A stretch of 64,000 nucleotides of DNA from CAWEBF01 sp963807235 (GTDB lineage Bacteria; Acidobacteriota; Vicinamibacteria; Vicinamibacterales; UBA2999): assembly GCA_963807235.1 (NCBI GenBank), contig CAWEBF010000025.1:1-64000 (forward strand), in the 5' to 3' direction. Under the pieces are notes generated by a model, which ran no database searches, was not told the origin of the DNA, and saw only the letters and a list, made by a program, of their open reading frames with translations. This document shows positions 8,876-19,527 of the stretch, one piece after another. The position numbers and the translations under genes are program-made. Position 1 is the first letter of the stretch. Each line of letters begins with the position of its first letter.

Positions 8876-10192
8876 CTAGATGCCTACCCGGCCGGAACTC
8901 TGGCCGAACTTCTCCGTGTCGATGCCCGCCGTGTCCATGATCGAGAGCATCAGGTTCGACAGCGGCGTGCTCTTCGACATCTTGATGTGGCGGTTGCCCT
9001 TGTGCCTGCCAGCGGCGCCGCCGACGAGCAGCGTCGGCAGGTTCTCGTGGTCGTGCTGGTTGCCATTGGTCATGCCGCTGCCGTAGAGGAACAGCGAGTG
9101 ATCCAGCAGGCTCCCGTCGCCGTCTGGCGTCTGCCGCAGCTTGTCGAGGAACTGCGCGAAGAGGTCCAGATGGTAGATGTCCACCTTGATCTTCTTGGCC
9201 ACCTGCTCCGGGATGTTGTTGTTGTGGGACACCGGGTGATGGCCGTCGGCCACGCCGATCTGCGGGTAGCTGAGCGTGCTCAGCTCGCGCGCCATCATGA
9301 ACGACGTCACGCGCGTCAGATTGCCCTGGAAGGCCAGCGCCATCAGCTCGAACATCAGGTTGACGTGCTCTTCCCAGTTCTCCGGGATCCCGACGGGCGT
9401 CGCAGGCGCCTCGATGCCCGTCTCGTCGCGCTGCTGTTCCGCGCGCAGGATGCGGCGCTCGATCTCCCGCACGTTGTCCAGATACTCGGAGATCCGCACC
9501 TTGTCGCGGGCACCGACCTGCACCTTCAGGGCGTTGGCGCTTTCGCGCACCGCGTCGAGCAGGCTGGAGTTGCTCTCCAGGCGCGCGCGCCGCTCCTCTG
9601 GCGTGGCGCGGTCGCCGCCGAACATGCGCTCGAACACGACGCGCGGGTTGATCTCCATCGGCAGCGGCTGCGTGGGCGACGCCCAGCTGATCGTGCTCAT
9701 GTAGGAGCACAGGAAGTCGCCGGCGCAGCTCCCCAGGTGGCTGGAGTGGTCCTCGGTGGCGAACTCCATCGACGGAAACGTGGTGTCGCCGCCCAGTGCC
9801 TTGGCGATGTACTGGTCCACGGTGGTGCCCAGCTTCAGGTTCGTGCCCTTGGCCGGGAACGTGCCGCTCAGCCACATCGCGGAACTGACGGAGTGCCCGT
9901 TCTCCCCGTAGTTCGCGAGGTTCGACAGCACCGTCACGTCCTTGCGGAAGTCCTCGAGCGGCTTGAGGATTGGCGAGAACTCGAAGTCCGCGCCCTCCTG
10001 TGCCGGAGTCCACTGCCGCATGATCGAGCCGTGCGGCACGTAGACGAACCCGAAGCGCTGCTTCGGCGACGCGGGCGTGGCGGCCAGGGCCGTGGCGGCC
10101 GGCACCATGCTGTCGAGCAGCGGCAAGGCCACGGTGGCGCCGATACCGCGCAACACGGTCCGGCGGGCGATGGCCTTCTTCGTGATCATCAT
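8876..10192 (-). CDS. Tat-exported DUF1552 (HXXSHH) family protein (module 1)
   Basis: A 438-residue DUF1552 protein. The N-terminus has a Tat-type signal (ARRTVLRGIGATVALPLLD), so the protein is exported folded. Family landmarks are RFGFVYVPHGSIMRQWTP, the negative VVFERMFG segment, and TPDGDGSLLDHSLFLYGSGM followed by NQHDHENLP. The motif that gives the Pfam family its name reads HHPVSHNN here, so the last histidine is replaced by asparagine; the copies in modules 2 and 3 keep it. The ATG has GAGGAGG eight bases upstream and overlaps the stop of the upstream cytochrome (ATGA). No enzymatic activity is established for this family. Confidence 0.88.
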   Translation of the reverse strand: MMITKKAIARRTVLRGIGATVALPLLDSMVPAATALAATPASPKQRFGFVYVPHGSIMRQWTPAQEGADFEFSPILKPLEDFRKDVTVLSNLANYGENGHSVSSAMWLSGTFPAKGTNLKLGTTVDQYIAKALGGDTTFPSMEFATEDHSSHLGSCAGDFLCSYMSTISWASPTQPLPMEINPRVVFERMFGGDRATPEERRARLESNSSLLDAVRESANALKVQVGARDKVRISEYLDNVREIERRILRAEQQRDETGIEAPATPVGIPENWEEHVNLMFELMALAFQGNLTRVTSFMMARELSTLSYPQIGVADGHHPVSHNNNIPEQVAKKIKVDIYHLDLFAQFLDKLRQTPDGDGSLLDHSLFLYGSGMTNGNQHDHENLPTLLVGGAAGRHKGNRHIKMSKSTPLSNLMLSIMDTAGIDTEKFGQSSGRVGI

Positions 10193-12588
10193 GACTCCGA
10201 CCTCCTCTGTTGGAACGGGAGACTGCGGGCGATGCCGAGGACGAGCGACGAGAAACGGTAGTTGGCGGGGGCGGCGTCCTTCAGGACGCCGCGCACGAAC
10301 GGCATGTCGGTGTAGGTGACGCCGTGGCCCAGCGCGTAGGTGAAGAGCATCTCCGTCATGTTGCGCGCAAACACCTCGGGCCGCTGCAGCACGGCCTTGC
10401 GCAGCGCCGCCGGGCCGTTCACGTTGGTGCCATCGGCCAGCTGCGACGCCGCGTCGATCGCGGCGCCATTGTCGGTCGAGCGCCACTTGCCGATGCCGTC
10501 GAAGTTCTCGAGCGCCAGCCCGATGGGGTCCATCAGCTTGTGGCAGCCGGCGCAGGCCGGGTTGCGGCGGTGGGACTCCATGCGGTCGCGCATCGACAAG
10601 GCCTTCCCCGGCGTCTCATCGAGCGGCGGCACGTTGTCGGGCGGCGCCGGAGGCGGCGTACCCAGGATGTTCGTCAGCACGTATTTGCCGCGCGTCACCG
10701 GCGACGTCCGGTTGTTGTACGAGGTCAGCGACAGGATGCTGCCATGGCCCAGGATGCCGCGGCGCGCGTCGTCCTTCACCGGCACGCGGCGGAACTGCAT
10801 GCCGTAGACGTTGGGGATGCCGTAGTGCTTCGCCAGCCGCTCGTTCACGAACGTGTAGTCCGCGTCCAGAAGCGTGACGACGCTCCGGTCCTCTCGCACG
10901 ATGCTCTCGAACAGCATCTCCGTCTCCCGCTGGAACGCGTCCCGCAGGTTGTGGTCGAAGTCGGGGAACACGTCGGGATCCGGCGAATGCCCGCGCACGT
11001 TGCGCAGGTACAGCCACTGTCCAGCGAAGTTGTGCGCGAGGGCGCTGGAGCGCTGGTCCTTCAGCATGCGGCGGACCTGCTGTTCGAGCACCAGCGGGTT
11101 CTTCAGTGCGCCCCGCTCGGCCACCGCCAGCAGCTCGTCGTCGGGGATGCTGCTCCAGAGGAAGAAGGACAGGCGCGACGCCAGCTCGAGATCGGTGACC
11201 CGGTAGACGGCGCCCGGCGCCACGTTGGCCGGGTCCTGCTCCACGCGGAAGAGGAACCGCGGGTTCACCAGCACGAACCGCAGCCCGGCCTCGATGCCGT
11301 CGGTGAAGCTGCCGCCTTTCTTGCGCTCCTCGTCGTAGAAGCCGATGAGGCGCTTCGTTTCCGCCTCGTTCAGCGGCCCGCGGTAGGCGCGGCGGGCCAC
11401 CGTGGTGAGGATCCTGGTGGCGCATGCGCCAGCGTCCGCGCCACCCGTGGGCTCGCAGACGAAGATCTTGCGGCGGCTTGGCGACGAGGCGGAGGTCGCC
11501 GCCGGCTTGAAGGGGCCTTCGAGCGTGACGCGATCGAGCTCGGGGATGCCCACCGGCGTGATGGGGTCGATGCGTTCGCGTCCAAACGGCTGGAGCAGCT
11601 CCAGCGTGGTGGCCGAGCTTTTCTTGATGAACGCGACCGTGATGGTGTGCGGACCCGCTGCCAGCGGCATGCGCACCTGGAAGCGCTTCTCCATCTCGTC
11701 GCCGGCGAGCGTCGGCTGGAGGTAGTTGGCCTGCTCGTCTTTCGGGCCACCGAACGCGGCCAGGCGCACGCGCTGGCCGTCCACGGTCACCTCGAGTTCG
11801 TGGGGCAGCTCCAGGCCGCGGATGATGTTGACCGTCTCGCGATAGAGCCGCGGGCTGATCACATACTCCGCGTCAACGGGGAAGTAGTGCGTGATCGAGA
11901 TGCCGCCGCGGGTGCCGATCGGCAGGCCCTCCACGTGGTCGTGCTGCGACAGGTCGCCCCGGACACGGAAGGTTTCCAGGCTCGCCGTGATCTTCGGGCT
12001 CGCCACGGCCACGCCCGCCACCTTCCAGGCGGCCGACAGGTATCGCTCCATCAGCGACGGTGGAGATGCCCAGCACCGTCGGCGTTGTTGTCGAAGCCGT
12101 AGGCTTCCTCGTCGGGCGGCAGCATCGCCGCGACGTCCAGCGGCACCGCGAAGAGGTCCCGGACCGCGTTGCCGTACTCCGCGCGGTTGAGACGATGGAT
12201 TGCCGGCCCGCGCAGCTGTGGCCGCGTCGCCGCCGCCTTGTCGATCGCCGATTCCACGTGCGCGGCCAGGCTCACGAGATCGGCTTGAGCGGGCCGCGGC
12301 GCGCCGGCCGGCGGCATTTGTCCCGCGCGGACCTTGCGCGCCACCTTCTCCCACGTCTCCGCGGTGGCGGGGATGTCCGTCAGCTCCGATCCATCCAGCG
12401 CCAGGTTCCCGGTCTTCAGCCGCTGGTTGTGGCAGGTCACGCAGGACCTGCTTCACGAGCGCGGCGGGCTGCACGGCAGCCGGCCTGGCCGGCGCGCTTT
12501 GCTGCGACGCCTGGAGGCGCGGGTGGTTCGACGCGACCGCCATGGCCGCGCACCACACCCCGACGAGCCCGAAGACACGATTCCTCAT
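10189..12588 (-). CDS. Planctomycete-type cytochrome c, DUF1587/1595/1592/1588/1585 (module 1), frameshifted
   Basis: A secreted multidomain c-type cytochrome of about 800 residues. In order it shows a signal peptide (MRNRVFGLVGVWCAAM), a cytochrome domain with CVTCHN, DUF1587 (IHRLNRAEYGNAVRDLF), a carbohydrate-binding-like middle part, DUF1595, DUF1592 (SRLSFFLWSSIPDDELL), DUF1588 with a second heme motif CAGCH, and DUF1585 (PEVFARNMTEMLFTYALGHG). The reading frame is broken by three single-base insertions, near 12446, 12075 and 12059; removing them restores one continuous 799-residue frame, which favours sequence error over decay. It starts module 1, and its stop overlaps the DUF1552 start. 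The role is probably periplasmic redox or polymer-related, but unproven. Confidence 0.85.
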   Translation of the reverse strand: MRNRVFGLVGVWCAAMAVASNHPRLQASQQSAPARPAAVQPAALVKQVLRDLPQPAAEDREPGAGWIGADGHPRHRGDVGEGGAQGPRGTNAAGRRAAARSSRSREPGRARGIGDRQGGGDAATAARAGNPSSQPRGVRQRGPGPLRGAAGRRGDAAARRGSLRLRQQRRRCWASPPSLMERYLSAAWKVAGVAVASPKITASLETFRVRGDLSQHDHVEGLPIGTRGGISITHYFPVDAEYVISPRLYRETVNIIRGLELPHELEVTVDGQRVRLAAFGGPKDEQANYLQPTLAGDEMEKRFQVRMPLAAGPHTITVAFIKKSSATTLELLQPFGRERIDPITPVGIPELDRVTLEGPFKPAATSASSPSRRKIFVCEPTGGADAGACATRILTTVARRAYRGPLNEAETKRLIGFYDEERKKGGSFTDGIEAGLRFVLVNPRFLFRVEQDPANVAPGAVYRVTDLELASRLSFFLWSSIPDDELLAVAERGALKNPLVLEQQVRRMLKDQRSSALAHNFAGQWLYLRNVRGHSPDPDVFPDFDHNLRDAFQRETEMLFESIVREDRSVVTLLDADYTFVNERLAKHYGIPNVYGMQFRRVPVKDDARRGILGHGSILSLTSYNNRTSPVTRGKYVLTNILGTPPPAPPDNVPPLDETPGKALSMRDRMESHRRNPACAGCHKLMDPIGLALENFDGIGKWRSTDNGAAIDAASQLADGTNVNGPAALRKAVLQRPEVFARNMTEMLFTYALGHGVTYTDMPFVRGVLKDAAPANYRFSSLVLGIARSLPFQQRRSES

Positions 12589-12659
12589 GCGGGAAAGCCC
12601 ACTATTATGTTGCAGATCATTTGGCCCTTCGGGGGCCTTTTTTTGGGCTTTTCGGCGGC

Positions 12660-13364
12660 TCAGGGCCCGCATTTCGACGTCAGCACGCGCATCGACGTCA
12701 CGGTGATCCGTTCTTCCGGCCCGCCCTGGGTCAGGAACCCCTTGGCCGCCACGCGCTGATCGGTCCAGCCGGTGGGCCCGCCGAACACCTGCTGCAGGCG
12801 GAACGACCGGGTGCCAGGCGCCGTCCCGTCCAGCTTGGCCGCCTCGTCGTCCTTGGCTGGCTCCGGATCACGGGTCCGGGCCGGGTCGGTCGCGGCGCTC
12901 AACGTCCAGTTGCGTCCCGACCGCGTCAAGCAACCCACCGCCTGCACCAACGCCTGGTCCAGGCTGCCGGACTGCCCTGGGATTTTGATGCCGGGCATGT
13001 CCGCAAGGGCCAGCTCGCTCATGCCATCCGCGTAGCTGTTGATCCGCAGCAGGTGAGCCACGATGTCCGTGTACTCCGCGTCGGTCAGCGTGCCGGGCGC
13101 GTTGCGCGGCATGGTGGTCTTGATGGTCGTGAACACCGTCTGCAGCGTGGCGTCGCCGAACGACTTGGCGAAGCGCTCGCCGGCCAGGATGGGCGCCGTC
13201 CCTCCCGGCTCCCGGTGACAGCTCGTGCAGTTGGTGTCGAAGATCTTGGCGCCGCGAGCGGCCTGCGCGGTCGTGTAGACGCCCTGCTCGACGGTTTTCT
13301 CTTGAGCGACGGCGCTGACAAGACAAGCGCCCACAAGCAGGACGGACAGAAGCAGTATTCGCAC
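12660..13364 (-). CDS. Secreted monoheme cytochrome c
   Basis: A 234-residue exported protein. A signal peptide (VRILLLSVLLVGACLVSAVAQ) is followed by a class-I cytochrome domain with heme site CTSCH, distal-side methionine candidates in KTTMPRNAPG, and a C-terminal extension of about 100 residues with no recognised domain but two cysteines. I chose the GTG at 13364 because GAGGA lies eight bases upstream and the signal peptide starts there. The gene lies upstream of module 1 on the same strand, 71 bases away, so it may supply or accept electrons for that module. Confidence 0.82.
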   Translation of the reverse strand: MRILLLSVLLVGACLVSAVAQEKTVEQGVYTTAQAARGAKIFDTNCTSCHREPGGTAPILAGERFAKSFGDATLQTVFTTIKTTMPRNAPGTLTDAEYTDIVAHLLRINSYADGMSELALADMPGIKIPGQSGSLDQALVQAVGCLTRSGRNWTLSAATDPARTRDPEPAKDDEAAKLDGTAPGTRSFRLQQVFGGPTGWTDQRVAAKGFLTQGGPEERITVTSMRVLTSKCGP

Positions 13365-13635
13365 CTGGCGTTTCCTCGGGGGCAGTGTACCGCGTGTTTC
13401 TTCCGGCGCCGTCACCGCATTGCACGACGGTCCACGGCGCTGCCCATCGGCCTACGGCCTAGTGATCGCCCTTACAGTTCCGACGTCACAGGGGAACGTT
13501 GTGAGTCTGGAACGCCGCGATTTCGTTCCACTTTGCGTCACGCGTCGTCCTGGCACCGGTCGTGCGAATACCTCTGCCGTGACCCGCACGGCACTGGAGC
13601 CGCGCCCTCGGCCGGCCCGCTAGGAGATTTCTTCG

Positions 13636-14505
13636 ATGGAACGATACAACTCGACGATGCGCGCTGCTCGACACGTGATCGGCGCGGGAACCTTTGCGGC
13701 GGCGATGCTGGCGATGACGGCCGCCTCCGCGAGTGCGCAGACCACGATCTGCGACGATGGCGGCGAAGGCGACACCGGACGTCTGCGGCCACGTCTTCAC
13801 CGACGCGAACAATGACGGGAACTACGACGCTCGGAGAAGGCACGCCGGAGCGTGAGCGTCGCGATCACCGATAGCGTCGGGGACCAACGTCGCCGGCTCG
13901 CCGACGGCCGTCGGGCGATTGCGCCGACCCGGCGAACTGCGGCCTACTACGGCTTCCAGGTGTTCGACGCCGGCGACGTACTGGATCTGCATCGTCACCG
14001 ATCCGGCGCAGCGTTGATTGCCGCGACGCGTCCAGCCACCCCGAGGCGGTCAAGGTCACCGTGACCGGCGGCGACGCGAACGCCCGTTCGTGGACTTCGA
14101 GATCGGCAGTGGCGAGGAAGAGCTGCCGCCGGGCGATATCTGGGGCGTCGGCACCGGCACGCCGGGCTATTGGAAGAACCACCCGGAAGCATGGCCGCCC
14201 GCGGGCATAACGATTGGCGGCATTGACTACACCGCCTCGGCCGCCATCGCGAAGATGGGCAAGGTCAGCGGCGACAAGACCTACTCGATGTTCGCCGCGC
14301 TCGTCTCCGCCAAGCTCAACACGACGTTGGCGAACAACACGGCCTGCATCCTGGAACCATCGGTCTCGCGGACGATTGGATGGGATTGCATCCGGTGGGC
14401 AGCAGCGTCAAGGCGTCATCGGCCGCCTGGGCGGAGGCCCAGGAATGGCACCAGCGGCTGGACGACTACAACAACGGCAAGCTCTGCGCGCCGCATCGCG
14501 GCTAG
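13636..14505 (+). pseudogene. Secreted SdrD/Cna-B-like protein with GYWKNHP domain, heavily frameshifted
   Basis: Start (ATG after GGAG) and signal peptide are intact (MRAARHVIGAGTFAAAM to ASAQ). Pieces of one protein then appear in all three frames: VCGHVFTDANNDGNYDA, GVSVAITDS, GTNVAGSPTA, GDCADPANCG, YYGFQVFDAG, YWICIVTDPAQ, ASSHPEAVKVTVTGGDANA, then FVDFEIGSGEEELPPG and the GTPGYWKNHPEAWP domain, ending DDYNNGKLCAPHRG before TAG. At least eight single-base insertions and one or two deletions are needed within about 750 bases. The product would be an extracellular beta-sandwich protein like bacterial SdrD-B repeats joined to a common secreted C-terminal domain. The frame damage is far denser than in any neighbouring gene. 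A terminator follows. Confidence 0.75.
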
Positions 14506-14530
14506 AGCGGGCGGCGTAAGGGACGAGGAA

Positions 14531-14557
14531 GGGCCAGCCAACGCGGCTGGCCCTTTC
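14531..14557 (+). terminator. Rho-independent terminator
   Basis: A perfect nine-base-pair stem, GGGCCAGCC / GGCTGGCCC, with an AACGC loop and a short T-run directly after, 25 bases downstream of the TAG of the secreted-protein gene. This is its expected position. Confidence 0.75.
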
Positions 14558-14582
14558 CATTTCCAGGCCGCAGCGTGCCAGA

Positions 14583-15681
14583 ATGGCGGCGATGGCCAGG
14601 CTCGTTCCACTCTCCTGGCGCTGGCCGTGGCACTGTCGGCGTGCTCGTCGGATCGCGGGGCCTCGGGGCGCGACACCACGCCGGCCGGGAACGCCGCGAG
14701 TGCACCACGGCTGATCCAGCGGTCTCGCACGAGCATGGGCTCGCCGGTCGATTTTTCGGCCTGGACGGCGCGCGAGGCCGACGCGCTCGCCGCGTTCGAA
14801 GAAGTCGTTCGACGAGTTCGATCGCCTGGACAGCCTGTTGAGCGTGTGGAAGGAGGGCAGCGACGTCCTCCGTTTGAACGCCAACGCCGGGCGGGACCCC
14901 GTGGCCATCAGCCACGACACGATGGCCGTGCTGCGGCACGCGCGGCAGGGCAGCGAGTGGACCGCGGGCAAATTCGACGTCACCTTCGGCGCGCTGTCCG
15001 ACGTGTGGAAGTTCGATCACGATCAGGACGACCGCATCCCGACCCCAGCCGAAATCGCCGCCAGGCTGCCGTTGGTGGACTACCGGGCCATCGTCCTCGA
15101 CGAAGCCGCGGGAACGGCGAAGCTGACAAGGGCCGGCGTGCGCGTCCACCTGGGTGGCGTGGGCAAGGGGTACGCAGTGGATCGCGCGGTGGCGATCCTG
15201 CGGTCGCGTGGCCTGACCGACTTCATGGTGCAGTCCGGCGGAGACCTGTACGTCGGCGGTCGCCGGGGCAATCTCCCGTGGCGGCTCGCGATTCGCGATC
15301 CGCGCGGTCCCGGCCGACAAGGTTTTTGCAACGCTCGAGCTGTCCGACGCCACCTTCAGCACGTCGGGCGACTACGAGCGCTTCTTCATGCAGGACGGCG
15401 TCCGCTACCACCACATCCTGGACCCCGACTTGGGCCAGCCCGCTCGAGGCGCGCGCAGCGTGACGATTGTGGCGCCCACGGCCGTCGTGGCTGACGTGCT
15501 GTCGAAGGGGGTCTTCGTGTCGGGTCCCGAAGCCGGCATGGCGATCGTCGAACGCCTCCCCGACGTGGAAGGCGTGATCGTCACCTCGAAGAACGAAGTC
15601 CTGATCTCCTCCGGCCTTCGGTCGAGGTTGCGCCTGCTGGCCCAACCCACGGACTGCACCCTGAGCGGTACAATTCGGTAG
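14583..15681 (+). pseudogene. apbE: FAD:protein FMN transferase ApbE (lipoprotein), frameshifted
   Basis: ApbE attaches FMN covalently to threonine in flavinylation motifs of extracytoplasmic redox proteins. The fragments visible are a lipoprotein signal with lipobox LSAC (LLALAVALSACSSDRG), the RTSMGSPV start of the domain, DSLLSVWKEGSDVLRLNA, WKFDHDQDDRIPTPAEI, GGVGKGYAVDRAV and MVQSGGDLYVGG for flavin and magnesium binding, then ATFSTSGDYERFF and HHILDPDLGQPA. At least three frameshifts interrupt it, near 14620, 14810 and 15310, and restoring them gives one ~365-residue protein. This may be sequence error rather than decay. A likely substrate is encoded at 27492-28019 (FMN-binding domain). 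The start is ATG 14583 or 14592; neither has a clear ribosome site. Confidence 0.8.
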
Positions 15682-15688
15682 CAGTTAC

Positions 15689-15731
15689 GGCCTGGGGCCT
15701 GGAGCCCGGAGGCCTGAGAGCCTAGGAGCCC
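15689..15731. repeat. Degenerate heptanucleotide array (GCCTGGA type)
   Basis: Tandem units of seven bases (GCCTGGG, GCCTGGA, GCCCGGA and variants) fill the gap between apbE and the pirin gene. The last unit contains AGGAG at the right distance from the pirin ATG, so the array supplies its ribosome-binding site. Confidence 0.75.
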
Positions 15732-15735
15732 CACC

Positions 15736-16620
15736 ATGTCCGTCCGTCCCGTCCGCCAGATCTCGCGTCCGCAGCCGACCATGGAGGGCGCCGGCGTCAA
15801 ACTGCAGCGTGCGTTCGGGTTCGGCAACACCACCGACTACGATCCGTTCCTGCTGTTCGACGACTTCCGCAACGACAACCCCGACGAGTACCTGGCGGGA
15901 TTCCCGTGGCACCCGCATCGCGGCATCGAGACGATCACCTACGTGCTGGCTGGCGACGTGGAGCACGGCGACAGCCTGGGCAACCGCGGCACGCTGGGCT
16001 CCGGCGACGTGCAGTGGATGACCGCGGGCAGCGGCATCCTGCACCAGGAGATGCCCAAGGGTGATGCCCAGGGGCGCATGCACGGCTTCCAGCTGTGGTC
16101 CAACCTGCCCTCCTCGCTCAAGATGACGAAGCCGCGGTATCAGGACGTGAAGGGCCAGGACATCCCGGAGGTCACCGACGACGATGGCACGCGCGCGCGC
16201 ATCGTGTGCGGCAGCTTCTGGGGACGCAGCGGTCCCGTGGAGGGCGTCGCTGCCGAGCCGCGCTATGTGGACATCTTCGTGCCGCCCGGCCGGCTGAAGC
16301 GGATTCCGATCGAGCGAGCGCACCATGCGTTCGCGTACGTGTTCGCCGGGAGCGGCACCTTCCGCGACGCGTCGCAGCCGCGCTCGGTGATGAACGAGCT
16401 GACGGGCCAGCAGGACGGCGCCAGTAACCGGTCGCTTGTCCTCTTCGACCAGGGCGACGAGATCGTGGTGCAGGCGGGCGACGAAGGCATCCGCTTTCTC
16501 CTGGTGTCTGGCAAGCCCATCGAGGAGCCGGTGGCCTGGTACGGACCGATCGTGATGAACACGCGCGAGGAGCTGCGCCAGGCCCAGATCGAGTTGGGCA
16601 ACGGCACCTTCATCAAGTAG
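15736..16620 (+). CDS. Pirin family protein
   Basis: A 294-residue bicupin of the pirin family. The N-terminal cupin carries the metal site: WHPHRGIETITY gives two histidines, and GILHQEMP gives a histidine and glutamate. The second cupin follows (HHAFAYVFAGSGTF). Bacterial pirins include quercetin 2,3-dioxygenases and proteins that bind metabolic enzymes, so the reaction cannot be fixed from sequence. The ATG is preceded by AGGAG within a heptanucleotide array. It is codirectional with the dioxygenase-like gene that starts 31 bases later, so the two may form an operon. Confidence 0.9.
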   Translation: MSVRPVRQISRPQPTMEGAGVKLQRAFGFGNTTDYDPFLLFDDFRNDNPDEYLAGFPWHPHRGIETITYVLAGDVEHGDSLGNRGTLGSGDVQWMTAGSGILHQEMPKGDAQGRMHGFQLWSNLPSSLKMTKPRYQDVKGQDIPEVTDDDGTRARIVCGSFWGRSGPVEGVAAEPRYVDIFVPPGRLKRIPIERAHHAFAYVFAGSGTFRDASQPRSVMNELTGQQDGASNRSLVLFDQGDEIVVQAGDEGIRFLLVSGKPIEEPVAWYGPIVMNTREELRQAQIELGNGTFIK

Positions 16621-16651
16621 GTTGACGCTTTCGTTTTCCGGCGAGAAGCTC

Positions 16652-17497
<846 letters not shown>

Positions 17498-17541
17498 ATC
17501 GGTTATTTGAGGCGGAGCCTCGCTAGGCTAGGATCGGCGGC

Positions 17542-19527
17542 ATGCCGAAGACGATTCGCTTCGTCGCCGCCGCCCTGCTGTGCCTCAGCGTCTCCGCCAG
17601 CCTGCATGCCGACGTCATCAAGCTGACCGTCGAGAAACGCGAGCCGTTCACCGACGGGGGCGTCGCCTATGAAAAGCTGACCGGGCGCTTCTTCGGGGAG
17701 CTGGATCCCAGGCATCCGTTGAACGCGATCATCACCGACATCGAGCACGCGCCCAGAAATGCGCGCGGCAGGGTGGAGTACTCGGCCACGTTCACGATCC
17801 TGAAGCCGGTAGACATGAGCAAGGGCACCGGCGTGCTGGTGTACCAGGTGCCCAACCGCGGGCGCGCGAACATCGAGGGCGGCGGGTATTTCGCGGATTT
17901 CCGCACGCGCGGGCACGTGCTGGTGGCCAGCGGCTGGCAGGCCGACATCCGGCCAGGCCCGGGAATCGAGTCGATGGTCACGCCCATCGCCAGGAACGCC
18001 GATGGAAGCAGCATCACCGGGCCGGTGATCGCGAGGATCGCCGATGCCGCGGCCGGCACCAACACGCAGCCGATCATCCGCGGCCGTGTCACCGGCACCG
18101 CCACGCCAGCAAGCCTCGACACGTCGAAAGCCACGCTGACGCGGCGCATGTCCGAGGGCGGCAGCCGTTCGCCGCTCCGCGCCGACGAATGGGCGTTCGC
18201 TGATTGCGCGAAGACGCCTTTCCCAGGACAGCCCGACCCGGAGAAAGTGTGCCTGAAGGGCGGCTTCGATCCGGCGGCGCTCTACGAGCTGACGTACATC
18301 GCCAAGGATCCGCCCGTGCACGGCATCGGCTTCGCCGCCACGCGCGATCTGGTCGCGTTTCTGCGTCAGGGTCCGTCCGAGAGCCCGCTCGGCGCGACCA
18401 TCCGCCACACGATCGCGCAGGGGACCTCGCAGTCGGGCAATTACCTGCGCAGCTTCCTGAATCTGGGGTTCAACCAGGACGAATCGAAACGGCGGGTGTT
18501 CGACGGCATGAACCCCAACATCGCGGCGCGCCAACTGGCGATGAACATCCGGTTCAGCGCGCCCAGTGGCGCGGCCGAGATGTACGAGCCAGGCAGCGAA
18601 GGCGTGCTCTGGTGGAGCGACTACACCGACGAGGCGCGTGGCCGGAAGGCCGGGAGTCTCCAGTCGCGCTGCCAGGCCACCAAAACCTGCCCGAAGATCG
18701 TCGAGACGTTCGGCTCCGCGGAGTTCTATTCGCTGCGGATGTCAGCGAATCTGGTGGGCACGCGCGCGGACCGCGACATCCCGTTGCCTGCGAACGTGCG
18801 CCGCTACTACTCGCCGAGCACGCGCCACGGGGGCGGGCCGGGCGGTTTCGCCGCCGACCTCCCGCTGGACCGTTGCTGCTCCCTGGCGCCCAACCCCAAC
18901 CCCTCTTCCGACACCAACCGCGCGCTGATGCAGGCGCTCGTGGATTGGGTGGTGAAGGACGCGCCGCCTCCGCCCAGCAAGTACCCGCGGCTCGACAAGG
19001 GCGATCTGGTGCCGCCCACGCAGGCCGCCACCGGCTTCCCCCTCATCCCCGGCGTGTCGCTGCCCGACGGCGTCTTCGTGCCGCTGTACCAGTACGACTT
19101 CGGCCCGGGCTTCCGCAACGCCGACGTGTCCGGCGTGATGTCGCTGCAGCCGCCCGTCGTGCGGCAGACGCTGCCATCGCTCGTGCCCCGCGTGGACGCC
19201 GACGGCAACGAGATCGCCGGCGTGCGCAGCGTCCTGCTGGAGGCGCCGCTCGGCACCTACACCGGCTGGAACCCGATCGCCCGCGGCTTCTTCAAGGGGG
19301 AGATCCAGGCGCTCGGCGGCGGGTTCATCCCGTTTGCGAGGACCAAGGCCGAGCGGCTCGCGGCCGGCGATCCGCGCCCGTCGCTCGAGGAGCGCTACGT
19401 CAACCACGAGGGCTACGTCGCACGCGTCAAGGCCGCCGCGGCACGCGGCGTGGCCGAGCGCTTTCTTCTGCAGGACGACGCCGACCGGATCGTCGCGCAG
19501 GCGGAGAAGAGCAAGGTCCTGCGTTAG
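17542..19527 (+). CDS. Secreted alpha/beta-hydrolase domain protein
   Basis: A 661-residue exported protein of the 'alpha/beta hydrolase domain' family. The signal peptide is MPKTIRFVAAALLCLSVSASLHA. A nucleophile serine is likely in GTSQSGNYLRSFL, and DRCCSLAPNPNPSSDTNRAL and HEGYVARV are late conserved segments. Many members are hypothetical esterases of unknown substrate. The ATG starts 15 bases after repeat R1. The Ser/Thr kinase follows after 23 bases on the same strand. Confidence 0.8.
   Translation: MPKTIRFVAAALLCLSVSASLHADVIKLTVEKREPFTDGGVAYEKLTGRFFGELDPRHPLNAIITDIEHAPRNARGRVEYSATFTILKPVDMSKGTGVLVYQVPNRGRANIEGGGYFADFRTRGHVLVASGWQADIRPGPGIESMVTPIARNADGSSITGPVIARIADAAAGTNTQPIIRGRVTGTATPASLDTSKATLTRRMSEGGSRSPLRADEWAFADCAKTPFPGQPDPEKVCLKGGFDPAALYELTYIAKDPPVHGIGFAATRDLVAFLRQGPSESPLGATIRHTIAQGTSQSGNYLRSFLNLGFNQDESKRRVFDGMNPNIAARQLAMNIRFSAPSGAAEMYEPGSEGVLWWSDYTDEARGRKAGSLQSRCQATKTCPKIVETFGSAEFYSLRMSANLVGTRADRDIPLPANVRRYYSPSTRHGGGPGGFAADLPLDRCCSLAPNPNPSSDTNRALMQALVDWVVKDAPPPPSKYPRLDKGDLVPPTQAATGFPLIPGVSLPDGVFVPLYQYDFGPGFRNADVSGVMSLQPPVVRQTLPSLVPRVDADGNEIAGVRSVLLEAPLGTYTGWNPIARGFFKGEIQALGGGFIPFARTKAERLAAGDPRPSLEERYVNHEGYVARVKAAAARGVAERFLLQDDADRIVAQAEKSKVLR

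Noticed and set aside
12623..12644. Hairpin GGCCC/GGGCC followed by seven Ts on the plus strand
   Set aside because: It looks like a terminator, but no plus-strand gene reads into it; both neighbours are on the minus strand, where there is no T-run after the stem.
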